The translations under genes were made by a program, and so were the position numbers. 64,000 nt of DNA from Chloroflexota bacterium (GTDB lineage: Bacteria > Chloroflexota > Dehalococcoidia > JACPEP01), in assembly GCA_016183425.1 (NCBI GenBank), contig JACPEP010000042.1:62001-126000 (forward strand), in the 5' to 3' direction. Of the stretch, positions 57,257 to 64,000 are shown in pieces (within the stretch, counting starts at the first letter, position 1; the number at the start of each line of letters is the position of its first letter). The notes under the pieces were generated by a model. That model had not been told where the DNA came from. It worked only from the letters and a program-made list of their open reading frames with translations, and made no database searches.

Positions 57257-58780
57257 TTACATCAGGCTCCGGGGCCGGTACTGAAGGGCCTCCGCCACAT
57301 GAGGGGTGCCGATGGCTTCTGCTCCCGCCAGGTCGGCAATGGTGCGGCTCAGCTTGAGGATGCGATGAAAGGCTCGGGCCGAGAGGAGCATTCGCTTCAT
57401 GGCTGCCCGAAGTAGGCTCTGGGCAGCCTCCTCCAAGGGGCAGTAGTCCCTCACCTCAACGGGAGTCATCTCAGCGTTACAGGTGATGCCCGTGTTACCA
57501 AAGCGGTGTCTTTGCCTCTCCCGGGCCGCCTCCACCCGTTCCTGCACCGACTGGGAGCTTTCCCCTCTGGTGTCGTCGGCCAGCTTGTCGTAATCTACTC
57601 GGGGCACCTCCACGAAGATATCTATTCTATCTATAAGGGGGCCGCTGATACGCTTTTGGTAACGGGTAACCGCCGAAGGGGGGCAGGTGCACTGCTTTTG
57701 GGGGTCGCCGTAGAAGCCGCAGGGGCAGGGATTCATCGCCGCCACCAGGGTGAAGTTGGCCGGGAAAGTGACGGTGCCTTGGGCTCGGCTGATGGTCACC
57801 ACCCGGTCCTCTAGGGGCTGGCGAAGCACCTCTAGCCCCGCCTGGCCAAACTCAGGCAGCTCATCCAGAAAGAGGACACCCCGATGGCTGAGGGTAATCT
57901 CCCCCGGCCGAGGCCAGCGGCCACCTCCCACCAGCCCCGCCTGGGAGATGGTGTAGTGGGGTGCCCGAAAAGGGCGCTGATTGATGAGAGGAGTGTCTGA
58001 AGGAAGGAGGCCGCCGACGCTGTAAATCTTGGTCACCTCTAGGGCCTCCTGGGGAGACATGGCAGGCAGTATGGAAGGCAGGGATCGAGCCAGAAGGGTC
58101 TTGCCGCTCCCGGGTGGGCCGATCATGACGAGGTTGTGACTTCCGGCCGCCGCAACCTCCAGAGCCCGCTTAGCGTGTTCTTGCCCCTTTATGTGGCACA
58201 GATCGATACCCCTTCCCAAAGATAGAACTGATTTCTTGTCTTCCGGCAGGGGCTGATAGCTGGCTATCCTGGCCTCTCCCTGGAAGTGCATGGCTAACTC
58301 TTTTAGAGAGCTAACCGGAAAGATGTCCACCCCTCCTACCAGGGCCGCCTCCGGGGCGTCGGCGTTAGGCAGGTAAACGATGGTCATCCCCTTGGTCTTA
58401 GCCACGGCTACCATAGGCAAGATACCCTGGGTATGGCGCAAGCTGCCATCCAGAGAGAGCTCCCCCAAAAGGAGGGAGGGCGACTCGTCGGGGGGAACCT
58501 GCTGGGAGCTGACCAGGATGGCCAGAGCGATGGGCAGGTCATAGGCCGGGCCGACCTTCTTCAAGTCGGCAGGAGCCAGGTTAACGGTAATACGCCTCAT
58601 GGGAAAGGTAAAGCCGGAATTGCGGATGGCGGCCCGAATACGCTCTCGAGCCTCCTGGACGGCGGCATCGGGCAGCCCTACGATGGTGAAGGAAGGGAGC
58701 CCAGGGGCGATATCCGCCTCCACCTCCACCAACTCCCCGTCCAGCCCCACGATGGCACATGTGGTTACCTTAGCCAGCAT
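57257..58780 (-). CDS. comM: ComM/YifB-family Mg-chelatase-like AAA+ ATPase
   Basis: 507 aa. N-terminal ChlI-like domain (residues 20-145), then the AAA+ core with Walker A GPPGSGKTLLARSL, Walker B GVLFLDELPEF and CPCGFYGDPQKQCTCPPSAVTRYQKRISGPL, followed by a Mg_chelatase C-terminal lid. ComM is a hexameric helicase promoting branch migration during integration of transforming DNA, and YifB members are widespread. Length normal. Upstream is a divergent promoter for yacL. Confidence 0.93.
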   Translation of the reverse strand: MLAKVTTCAIVGLDGELVEVEADIAPGLPSFTIVGLPDAAVQEARERIRAAIRNSGFTFPMRRITVNLAPADLKKVGPAYDLPIALAILVSSQQVPPDESPSLLLGELSLDGSLRHTQGILPMVAVAKTKGMTIVYLPNADAPEAALVGGVDIFPVSSLKELAMHFQGEARIASYQPLPEDKKSVLSLGRGIDLCHIKGQEHAKRALEVAAAGSHNLVMIGPPGSGKTLLARSLPSILPAMSPQEALEVTKIYSVGGLLPSDTPLINQRPFRAPHYTISQAGLVGGGRWPRPGEITLSHRGVLFLDELPEFGQAGLEVLRQPLEDRVVTISRAQGTVTFPANFTLVAAMNPCPCGFYGDPQKQCTCPPSAVTRYQKRISGPLIDRIDIFVEVPRVDYDKLADDTRGESSQSVQERVEAARERQRHRFGNTGITCNAEMTPVEVRDYCPLEEAAQSLLRAAMKRMLLSARAFHRILKLSRTIADLAGAEAIGTPHVAEALQYRPRSLM

Positions 58781-58875
58781 CGGCCAACGCCACCTCCTGA
58801 CAAGAAGTGTTTTGCGGTAATCTGCCCATTATGGCAAAATGCCTCTGCATGTCAATATAACGGAAAGCGCGCTTT

Positions 58876-58904
58876 TTGACAAATCAAACTACGGGTGCTA
58901 GAAT
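58876..58904 (+). promoter_or_regulatory. sigma70 promoter of the yacL-ispD-ispF-cysE-cysS operon
   Basis: TTGACA (58876-58881), 17-bp spacer, TAGAAT (58899-58904). It is about 115 bp upstream of the first start codon. Strong match to consensus. Confidence 0.75.
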
Positions 58905-59019
58905 AAAGTAACAAAGGACGAGTTTCCACGGCTTGCAGAAGAGCTCATAAATATGGTGGTCGAGAGTTCTATCATGTACAAAAGTACATCTTTCCTTATG
59001 TTAAGGGGGATGATTTGGA

Positions 59020-60066
59020 ATGGGAAAGGGAGATATAATAGTCCGTATTCTCAGTGGGGGATTTCTTGCTCTGGCAGCATGGCAAGTGGCTTTATGGGTA
59101 GCGGGGGGCGTTTCGTGGCCCTGGATTCTGGCTGCCACCGCGTTGGGGGGCCTCTTAGGCCTGGTTTTGGGACCCTATGTTACGATAAAGCCTTTTCGCC
59201 GAATTAAACAAAGGGTATATCATATCCCGGGGCACACCTTCTTTCTTGCCCTCCTGGGGTTGATAATGGGCCTGGCAGTATCGGCCTTTCTGGCACTGCC
59301 GTTATCCCTGGTGCCCGGGCCTTTCGGGCGTATCATTCCCTCTATCACCAGCGTAATATTGGCCTATCTGGGCGCCTCCATAATGGTGATGAGGGAGAAG
59401 GACCTGGAGCACATGCTGGCTCATTACCTCGGGCGGCCGGACGATGGCGTTCATGGTGGGGATATTGACAACCACAAGCTTCTCGTGGACACTAGCGCTA
59501 TCATTGATGGGCGCATCGCCGATATCAGCCAGACGGGCTTTATCCAGGGAACCATGATTATCCCTCGCTTTGTCTTGGACGAGCTTCGCCACATCGCCGA
59601 CTCAGCGGACTCGGTACGCCGTAATCGGGGCCGTCGCGGCCTGGATATGCTCAAGAAACTCCAGAAGGAGTCCGACGTCCCCATTCAGTTTGCCGAACTG
59701 GATGTAGACAATGGCTATGAGGTGGATACCAAGCTGGTAAAACTGGCCAAGAGCCTGCGCTGCCCCATCATTACCAACGATTTCAATCTAAATCAGGTGG
59801 CCGAGCTTCAAGGGGTGCGCGTCCTCAATGTAAACGAGCTGGCCAACGCGGTGCGGACGGTGGTCCTGCCCGGCGAAGAGATGAGCGTCAAGATTATCCA
59901 AGAGGGGAAAGAGCTGGGCCAGGGGGTCGGCTTCTTGGACGACGGCACCATGGTAGTGGTGGAGGGGGGCAAGCGGTATCTCAATAGCTCCCTGGATGTG
60001 ATGGTGACCCGGGTGCTCCAGACGGTGGCGGGCCGGATGATTTTTGCTCAGCCCAAGTCTTACTAA
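59020..60066 (+). CDS. YacL-like PIN/TRAM-domain membrane protein
   Basis: 348 aa. Four hydrophobic segments (about 5-130), then a PIN nuclease domain (from LLVDTSAIIDGRIADI; acidic residues Asp-Asp in VDTSAIIDGR plus ITNDFNLN) and a C-terminal TRAM domain (GKELGQGVGFLDDGTMVVVE). Such proteins are widespread in Firmicutes, Chloroflexota and Thermotogota and are probably membrane-anchored RNases. First gene of the isoprenoid/cysteine operon; IspD follows 3 nt after its stop. Confidence 0.93.
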   Translation: MGKGDIIVRILSGGFLALAAWQVALWVAGGVSWPWILAATALGGLLGLVLGPYVTIKPFRRIKQRVYHIPGHTFFLALLGLIMGLAVSAFLALPLSLVPGPFGRIIPSITSVILAYLGASIMVMREKDLEHMLAHYLGRPDDGVHGGDIDNHKLLVDTSAIIDGRIADISQTGFIQGTMIIPRFVLDELRHIADSADSVRRNRGRRGLDMLKKLQKESDVPIQFAELDVDNGYEVDTKLVKLAKSLRCPIITNDFNLNQVAELQGVRVLNVNELANAVRTVVLPGEEMSVKIIQEGKELGQGVGFLDDGTMVVVEGGKRYLNSSLDVMVTRVLQTVAGRMIFAQPKSY

Positions 60067-60069
60067 ACC

Positions 60070-60795
60070 TTGGACGCTCCCCAGAGCTGGTTTTATGTTG
60101 GGAATCCGCCGCATCCGAAAGCCGGAGCGATAATTGTAGCCGCTGGCCAGGGCCGCCGCATGGGTGGCACAAGTAAAGCCTTTATTCTCCTGGGTGGCAA
60201 AGCCCTCTTGGCCACCACAGTGGGCCCTTTCGAGGAATGTTCGCTCGTTGACCAGATAGTCCTCGTGGTTTCCCAAGAGGACGTAGAGCGATGCTGGCAA
60301 CTGGTGAGGGACGAGGGCTGGACCAAGGTTGCCGCAGTAAAAGAGGGAGGGCCTCGGCGACAGGATTCAGTGGCCCAGGGGCTACGGGCACTTTCACCAT
60401 GTCAATGGGTGGTAGTACACGACGGCGCTCGCCCCCTGGTCAGTGTACAGCTCATCCAAGCGGGCCTGGAGGCGGCCCGAGAGACGGGGGCAGCGGTGGC
60501 GGGCGTTCCCGTGGTGGATACCATAAAGGTGGTGGGAGAGGGGGATCTGGTGGGGGACACTCCTCCTCGGGAATCCCTTAGGGCGGTGCAAACGCCCCAG
60601 GTCTTCCGCTACGACCTTTTGCGCCAGGCCCATTACCAGGTGACCCAAGACGTCAGCGACGACGCTGCTATGGTGGAGGCCCTGGGCCATAGGGTAAGGG
60701 TCTACCCCGGCTCCCCCACCAACATAAAGATAACTACACCAGGGGACTTGACCGTGGCCGAGCTGTTCCTTAAGATAAGAGCCTCGGTGGGGTAG
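60070..60795 (+). CDS. ispD: 2-C-methyl-D-erythritol 4-phosphate cytidylyltransferase IspD
   Basis: 241 aa from a TTG at 60070. CTP-binding motif AGAIIVAAGQGRRMGG; catalytic loop VVHDGARPL; IKTT-like motif AVQTPQVFRYDLL. The N-terminal extension of ~18 residues before AGAIIVA is longer than usual, so a later non-ATG start is possible. Catalyses CTP + MEP to CDP-ME in the non-mevalonate pathway. Directly precedes ispF, as in many bacteria. Confidence 0.94.
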   Translation: MDAPQSWFYVGNPPHPKAGAIIVAAGQGRRMGGTSKAFILLGGKALLATTVGPFEECSLVDQIVLVVSQEDVERCWQLVRDEGWTKVAAVKEGGPRRQDSVAQGLRALSPCQWVVVHDGARPLVSVQLIQAGLEAARETGAAVAGVPVVDTIKVVGEGDLVGDTPPRESLRAVQTPQVFRYDLLRQAHYQVTQDVSDDAAMVEALGHRVRVYPGSPTNIKITTPGDLTVAELFLKIRASVG

Positions 60796-60803
60796 GGATT
60801 GCC

Positions 60804-61274
60804 GTGCCGGTGGGAGTGGGCTACGATGTTCACCGCTTAGTGAAGGGACGCCCCTTGGTTCTGGGTGGAGTGGAGATACCCTTCCCCCGGGGTCTCCAGG
60901 GGCACAGCGATGCTGATGTCCTCATCCACGCCATTATGGACGCCTTGTTGGGGGCGGCGGCCCTGGGGGATATCGGACAGCTCTTTCCTGATAGCGACCC
61001 TCACTACCAGGGGGCTTCCAGCCTGGGGCTTTTGCAGCAGGTGGGGCAGATGATAGATAGCCACGGCTGGCGCGTCGACAACATCGACGCCACGGTGGTG
61101 GCCGAGGAACCGAGACTGGCTTCATACATTCCTCAGATGAAGGCGAAGATAGCCCAGACCTTGGGGATGTCCCGGGTGGGGATAAAAGCCACCACCAGCG
61201 AGGGCCTAGGGTTCGTCGGCAGGGGCGAGGGCATCGCTGCCCTGGCGGTGGCTTCCCTGGAGAGAAGCAAATAG
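60804..61274 (+). CDS. ispF: 2-C-methyl-D-erythritol 2,4-cyclodiphosphate synthase IspF
   Basis: 156 aa from GTG. VGYDVHRL (metal ligands Asp and His), GHSDADVLIHAIMDALLGAAALGDIG and ATTSEGLGFVGRGEGIAA are diagnostic. It converts CDP-ME-2-phosphate to MEcPP. Eight nt after ispD; no fusion. Confidence 0.96.
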   Translation: MPVGVGYDVHRLVKGRPLVLGGVEIPFPRGLQGHSDADVLIHAIMDALLGAAALGDIGQLFPDSDPHYQGASSLGLLQQVGQMIDSHGWRVDNIDATVVAEEPRLASYIPQMKAKIAQTLGMSRVGIKATTSEGLGFVGRGEGIAALAVASLERSK

Positions 61275-61280
61275 GAGGGG

Positions 61281-61964
61281 ATGAAGGTGTCCCTCTGGAG
61301 TAGCGTAAAAGGCGATGTGCGAGCCGCTCTGGAGCGGGATCCGGCGGCCAGAAACGTTTGGGAGGTGGTCTTAGCTTACCCCGGCTTTCATGCCCGCCAG
61401 ATACATCGTCTGGCCCACACCCTTCATCGCTGGCGCGTGCCCCTCCTGCCTCGCCTCATTTCCCATTTCGGCCGCTTTCTCACCGGAATAGAGATTCACC
61501 CCGCCGCCCGTATCGGGGAAAGGCTTTTCATCGACCACGGCATGGGCGTGGTCATCGGAGAGACGGCGGAGATCGGGGATGATGTCACCCTATATCAGGG
61601 GGTGACCCTGGGAGGCACCAGCCGCCTGAGAAGAAAACGCCACCCTACTCTAGGCAACAACGTGGTGGTGGGCGCGGGGGCGCGTCTCATCGGCGCCATA
61701 GTCATCGGCGACAATGTTAAAATCGGCGCTGGCTCAGTGGTGGTCACCTCGGTGCCCTCCAACGCCACTGTGGTGGGAGTACCGGGACGAGTGGTGGCCA
61801 TCCGTGACCCGGAAAACGATACCTTAGAGCGGCTACCCGATCCGGAGGGGGACATGATTCAGAGCCTGGAACGAAGGGTCAGGCTTCTGGAAAAAAAACT
61901 GGCTCGTCTCAACGGCCAACTGCCCATGGACAAAGACCTGGCCCAAGAGGTGGGTGAGTGGTAA
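61281..61964 (+). CDS. cysE: Serine O-acetyltransferase
   Basis: 227 aa. Short N-terminal helical part, [40 protein letters not shown] active-site segment (His, Asp/Glu) and a left-handed beta-helix of hexapeptide repeats. It makes O-acetylserine for cysteine synthesis. Overlaps cysS by 7 nt, coupling cysteine supply with Cys-tRNA synthesis. Confidence 0.95.
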   Translation: MKVSLWSSVKGDVRAALERDPAARNVWEVVLAYPGFHARQIHRLAHTLHRWRVPLLPRLISHFGRFLTGIEIHPAARIGERLFIDHGMGVVIGETAEIGDDVTLYQGVTLGGTSRLRRKRHPTLGNNVVVGAGARLIGAIVIGDNVKIGAGSVVVTSVPSNATVVGVPGRVVAIRDPENDTLERLPDPEGDMIQSLERRVRLLEKKLARLNGQLPMDKDLAQEVGEW

Positions 61965-63340
61965 AAGTCTTCAACACCATCTCCGGCCAAAAGGAAGAGT
62001 TCACCCCTCTGGGCCCCAGCGTAACCATGTATGTGTGCGGCGTCACTCCCTACGACGCCATGCATGTGGGCCATGCCATGAGCTACATCTCCTTCGATGC
62101 CATTCGGCGCTATCTGGAGTTTCGCGGCCACCGGGTGAAACACGTCCAGAACTTTACCGATGTGGATGACAAAATAATCGCCCGGGCCCGGGAAAGGGGC
62201 CTTTCTCCCCAAGAGCTAGCGGAGACGTACATCCTCCAATACTACGCCGATACGGCCGCCCTAAACATCCGACCCGCCCATTTGTACCCTCGGGCTACCC
62301 AGGAAATTCCTCAGATCATCCACATCGTCTCCCAGCTTATAAGCCAGGGCTATGCCTACGCCGTTGCTGGCGATGTCTACTTTCGGGTCTCCCGCTTTCC
62401 CCGCTACGGCCGCTTGAGCAAGCGGAGGCAAGAGGATATGGAGGCCGGGGCCAGAGTGGAGGTGAGCGAGGCCAAGGAGAACCCATCCGATTTCGCTCTG
62501 TGGAAGGCATCCAAGGCGGGAGAACCGGCTTGGCTCAGCCCCTGGGGAGACGGGCGGCCGGGGTGGCATATCGAATGCACCGCCATGGCCCTCCACTACC
62601 TGGGGGAAACGGTGGACATCCATGGCGGCGGCCAGGACCTGGTCTTCCCCCACCATGAAAATGAGATCGCTCAATCGGAGGCCTTCACCGGCAAAGAGCC
62701 TTTCGTCCGCTACTGGATTCATAACGGTCTTCTTCTCATGGACGAGGAGAAGATGAGCAAGTCCCTGGGCAATCTAGTGACGGTGAAAGAGGTTCTCTCC
62801 CGGCATAGCGCCGATGCTCTTCGTCTCCTGGTTCTCAGCTCCCACTATCGCAGTCCCCTCCGCTATACCGAGGCGGCTCTGGCCGGAATGGAGCGGGGCG
62901 TGGAGCGCCTGCGCCAGGCCGCCGTCTCCGGGCCAGCCCAGGGTGAGATATTGGAAGAGTACCAGGAGCAGTTTATGGCGGCCATGGACGATGATTTCAA
63001 TACCCCCCAGGCGGTGGCTGTCCTTTTCGACCTGGCCCGGGAGATAAACCGGGGGCAGGAGGCAGGGGCACCGGTGGTCAAGGCGAAGGCAACCTTGCGC
63101 CGTTTGGCCGGTGTGCTGGGGTTTACCCTGGAGGAGACATCCCTGGCGGCGCCCCTGGTGGAGCCTTTGATTCAGCTCCTGGTCCAGGTTCGAGGCGAAC
63201 TGAGGAAAGCTCGCCAGTGGGCGCTGTCGGATACCATTCGTAGCCAGTTGGAAGAGCTGGACATCGCCCTGGAGGATACATCCCAGGGTACACTGTGGAG
63301 GCGGCGAGCCGCCAAAGAACAGAACGAGCCACCAGACTAA
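61958..63340 (+). CDS. cysS: Cysteinyl-tRNA synthetase
   Basis: 460 aa from GTG. HIGH-type motif MHVGHAM and KMSKS in [10 protein letters not shown]; zinc ligands in [18 protein letters not shown] and [10 protein letters not shown]. Length normal. The last gene of the yacL-ispDF-cysE operon. An intergenic repeat follows. Confidence 0.97.
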   Translation: MVKVFNTISGQKEEFTPLGPSVTMYVCGVTPYDAMHVGHAMSYISFDAIRRYLEFRGHRVKHVQNFTDVDDKIIARARERGLSPQELAETYILQYYADTAALNIRPAHLYPRATQEIPQIIHIVSQLISQGYAYAVAGDVYFRVSRFPRYGRLSKRRQEDMEAGARVEVSEAKENPSDFALWKASKAGEPAWLSPWGDGRPGWHIECTAMALHYLGETVDIHGGGQDLVFPHHENEIAQSEAFTGKEPFVRYWIHNGLLLMDEEKMSKSLGNLVTVKEVLSRHSADALRLLVLSSHYRSPLRYTEAALAGMERGVERLRQAAVSGPAQGEILEEYQEQFMAAMDDDFNTPQAVAVLFDLAREINRGQEAGAPVVKAKATLRRLAGVLGFTLEETSLAAPLVEPLIQLLVQVRGELRKARQWALSDTIRSQLEELDIALEDTSQGTLWRRRAAKEQNEPPD

Positions 63341-63408
63341 CAAGGCGCCTGGCCTTCACCGCTAGTACTTGGTTGCGTAGAAGTCTAAACATTTCCTCGC
63401 CCCTCTGT

Positions 63409-63462
63409 GGGAGAGGATTAAGGTGAGGGGGCTTCAATTTCACCCTCACCCGGACCTCTCCC
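63409..63462 (+). repeat. Nested inverted repeat downstream of cysS
   Basis: Outer arms GGGAGAGG (63409-63416)/CCTCTCCC (63455-63462) enclose GGTGAGGG (63422-63429)/CCCTCACC (63443-63450). It may act as terminator of the operon; the CTCTCCC/GGGAGAG pieces also occur in the repeat at 40951-40982. Nothing coding is seen in 63341-63602. Confidence 0.55.
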
Positions 63463-63602
63463 ATCAAGGGAGAGGTGATTCTTCTTATCGATTAGACATT
63501 TATGCAAGCAGGCTATAAGGCACTCATTTCCCATCAAGGCAGCGGGTCAACTCCCCCTCCATCCTCTTTTGTGGTAGACTCTAACCGGCTTTGCGCTGCA
63601 TC

Positions 63603-64000
63603 ATGGCCGGAAAATTAAGCGTCGTCCTCGTCAGCTTCAATACCAGGCAGCTCTTAGAGGAATGCCTGGCCTCTCTCTTTCCTGAGCTGAACGACCTGGC
63701 GGAGGATGGCGGGGTGGTGGTGGTGGACAACGCCTCCGCCGACGGCAGCGCGGATAGGGTCAGAGAGCGCTTTCCCCAGGCCGTGGTAGTGAAGAATCCA
63801 ACCAATCGGGGCTTCGCCGCCGCCGTCAACCAGGGTATCGCCCTCAGCCGGGGAGAGTACGTCCTTCTCCTGAACCCGGATACGACGATTCTTAACGGGG
63901 CGGTGGCCGCCCTGGTGAGCTTTCTTGACGCCCATCCCCAGGTGGGGGTGGTGGCTCCTCGCCTGCTGAACCCCGACGGCTCCCACCAGCACAGCGCCTT
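63603..64000 (+). CDS. GT2 glycosyltransferase (C-terminus cut off by window edge)
   Basis: 132 codons from the ATG at 63603, open at the window end. SVVLVSFNTRQLLEECLASL, VVVDNASADGS, NRGFAAAVNQGI and LLLNPDTTI are the donor-binding blocks of WbbL-like rhamnosyl/galactofuranosyltransferases; it resembles the enzyme at 29872-30831. The acceptor half is not in the window. Confidence 0.9.
   Translation, partial: MAGKLSVVLVSFNTRQLLEECLASLFPELNDLAEDGGVVVVDNASADGSADRVRERFPQAVVVKNPTNRGFAAAVNQGIALSRGEYVLLLNPDTTILNGAVAALVSFLDAHPQVGVVAPRLLNPDGSHQHSA

Noticed and set aside
61281-63340. T-box control of cysE-cysS
   Set aside because: No leader is available: cysE begins 7 nt after ispF in the middle of an operon.
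1-64000. tRNA, rRNA or riboswitch genes
   Set aside because: Searched the intergenic regions by eye for tRNA-like cloverleaf 3' ends, 16S/23S signatures and T-box/S-box motifs and found none; an Infernal/tRNAscan run would be decisive.

Overview
The window is 64 kb of GC-rich bacterial DNA that looks like a chromosome fragment from an uncultured Chloroflexota (Dehalococcoidia-like) organism. This is inferred from gene content only: two UbiD-type decarboxylases, a CO/xanthine dehydrogenase-family operon, secreted Thr/Pro-rich proteins, a C-terminal surface domain I associate with Chloroflexota, and GGGGCGAAGCCCC-type intergenic repeats. I see no rRNA, tRNA, CRISPR array, transposase or integrase.

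Layout. 1-2.6 kb: partial HD-domain hydrolase, secreted protein, hisH-hisA. 2.6-5.9 kb (minus): UbiD decarboxylase, 48-aa zinc-ribbon protein, MFS transporter. 6.2-8.2 kb: PIG-L deacetylase and ROK kinase. 8.3-11.75 kb: surface-protein cassette 1. 11.8-23 kb (minus): M20 peptidase, Kef-type antiporter, mfd-prmC-prfA, exported phosphatase, CCA-adding enzyme. 23-27 kb: aldehyde dehydrogenase plus acetolactate-synthase-like enzyme, enoyl-CoA hydratase. 27.4-31.7 kb (minus): cell-surface glycan genes (rfbD, two GT2 enzymes, GT39-like). 31.8-33.6 kb: cytochrome c protein with three internal repeats. 34.5-38.6 kb: Lon-like protease and a second TPP enzyme. 38.7-50.8 kb: a catabolic cluster (UbiD, cupin, three-subunit molybdenum hydroxylase, LeuCD-like hydratase, RraA-like aldolase, ornithine-cyclodeaminase-like enzyme) interrupted by an AT-richer orphan DNA methyltransferase and a DUF4258/YgiT toxin-antitoxin-like pair. 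50.8-54.7 kb (minus): surface-protein cassette 2. 54.8-64 kb: methyltransferase, MFS transporter, CMD-family protein, comM, then yacL-ispD-ispF-cysE-cysS and the start of a glycosyltransferase.

The most unusual content is the pair of related cassettes 43 kb apart on opposite strands. Each starts with a near-identical promoter whose -35/-10 spacer holds a homopolymeric G tract (12 versus 13 G), then a TTG-initiated 78-aa gene of unknown family overlapping (ATGA) a tail-fibre-like VGIGT protein, then a GH-A-like glycosidase domain. Each ends in the same C-terminal segment of a surface protein: intact in cassette 1, only a 93-bp relic in cassette 2. Cassette 2 and the toxin-antitoxin pair both sit between a truncated 5' copy and the full-length copy of a host gene, suggesting a shared mode of insertion by 5'-end duplication. 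I infer a phase-variable, exchangeable surface-display locus; no experiment supports this yet.
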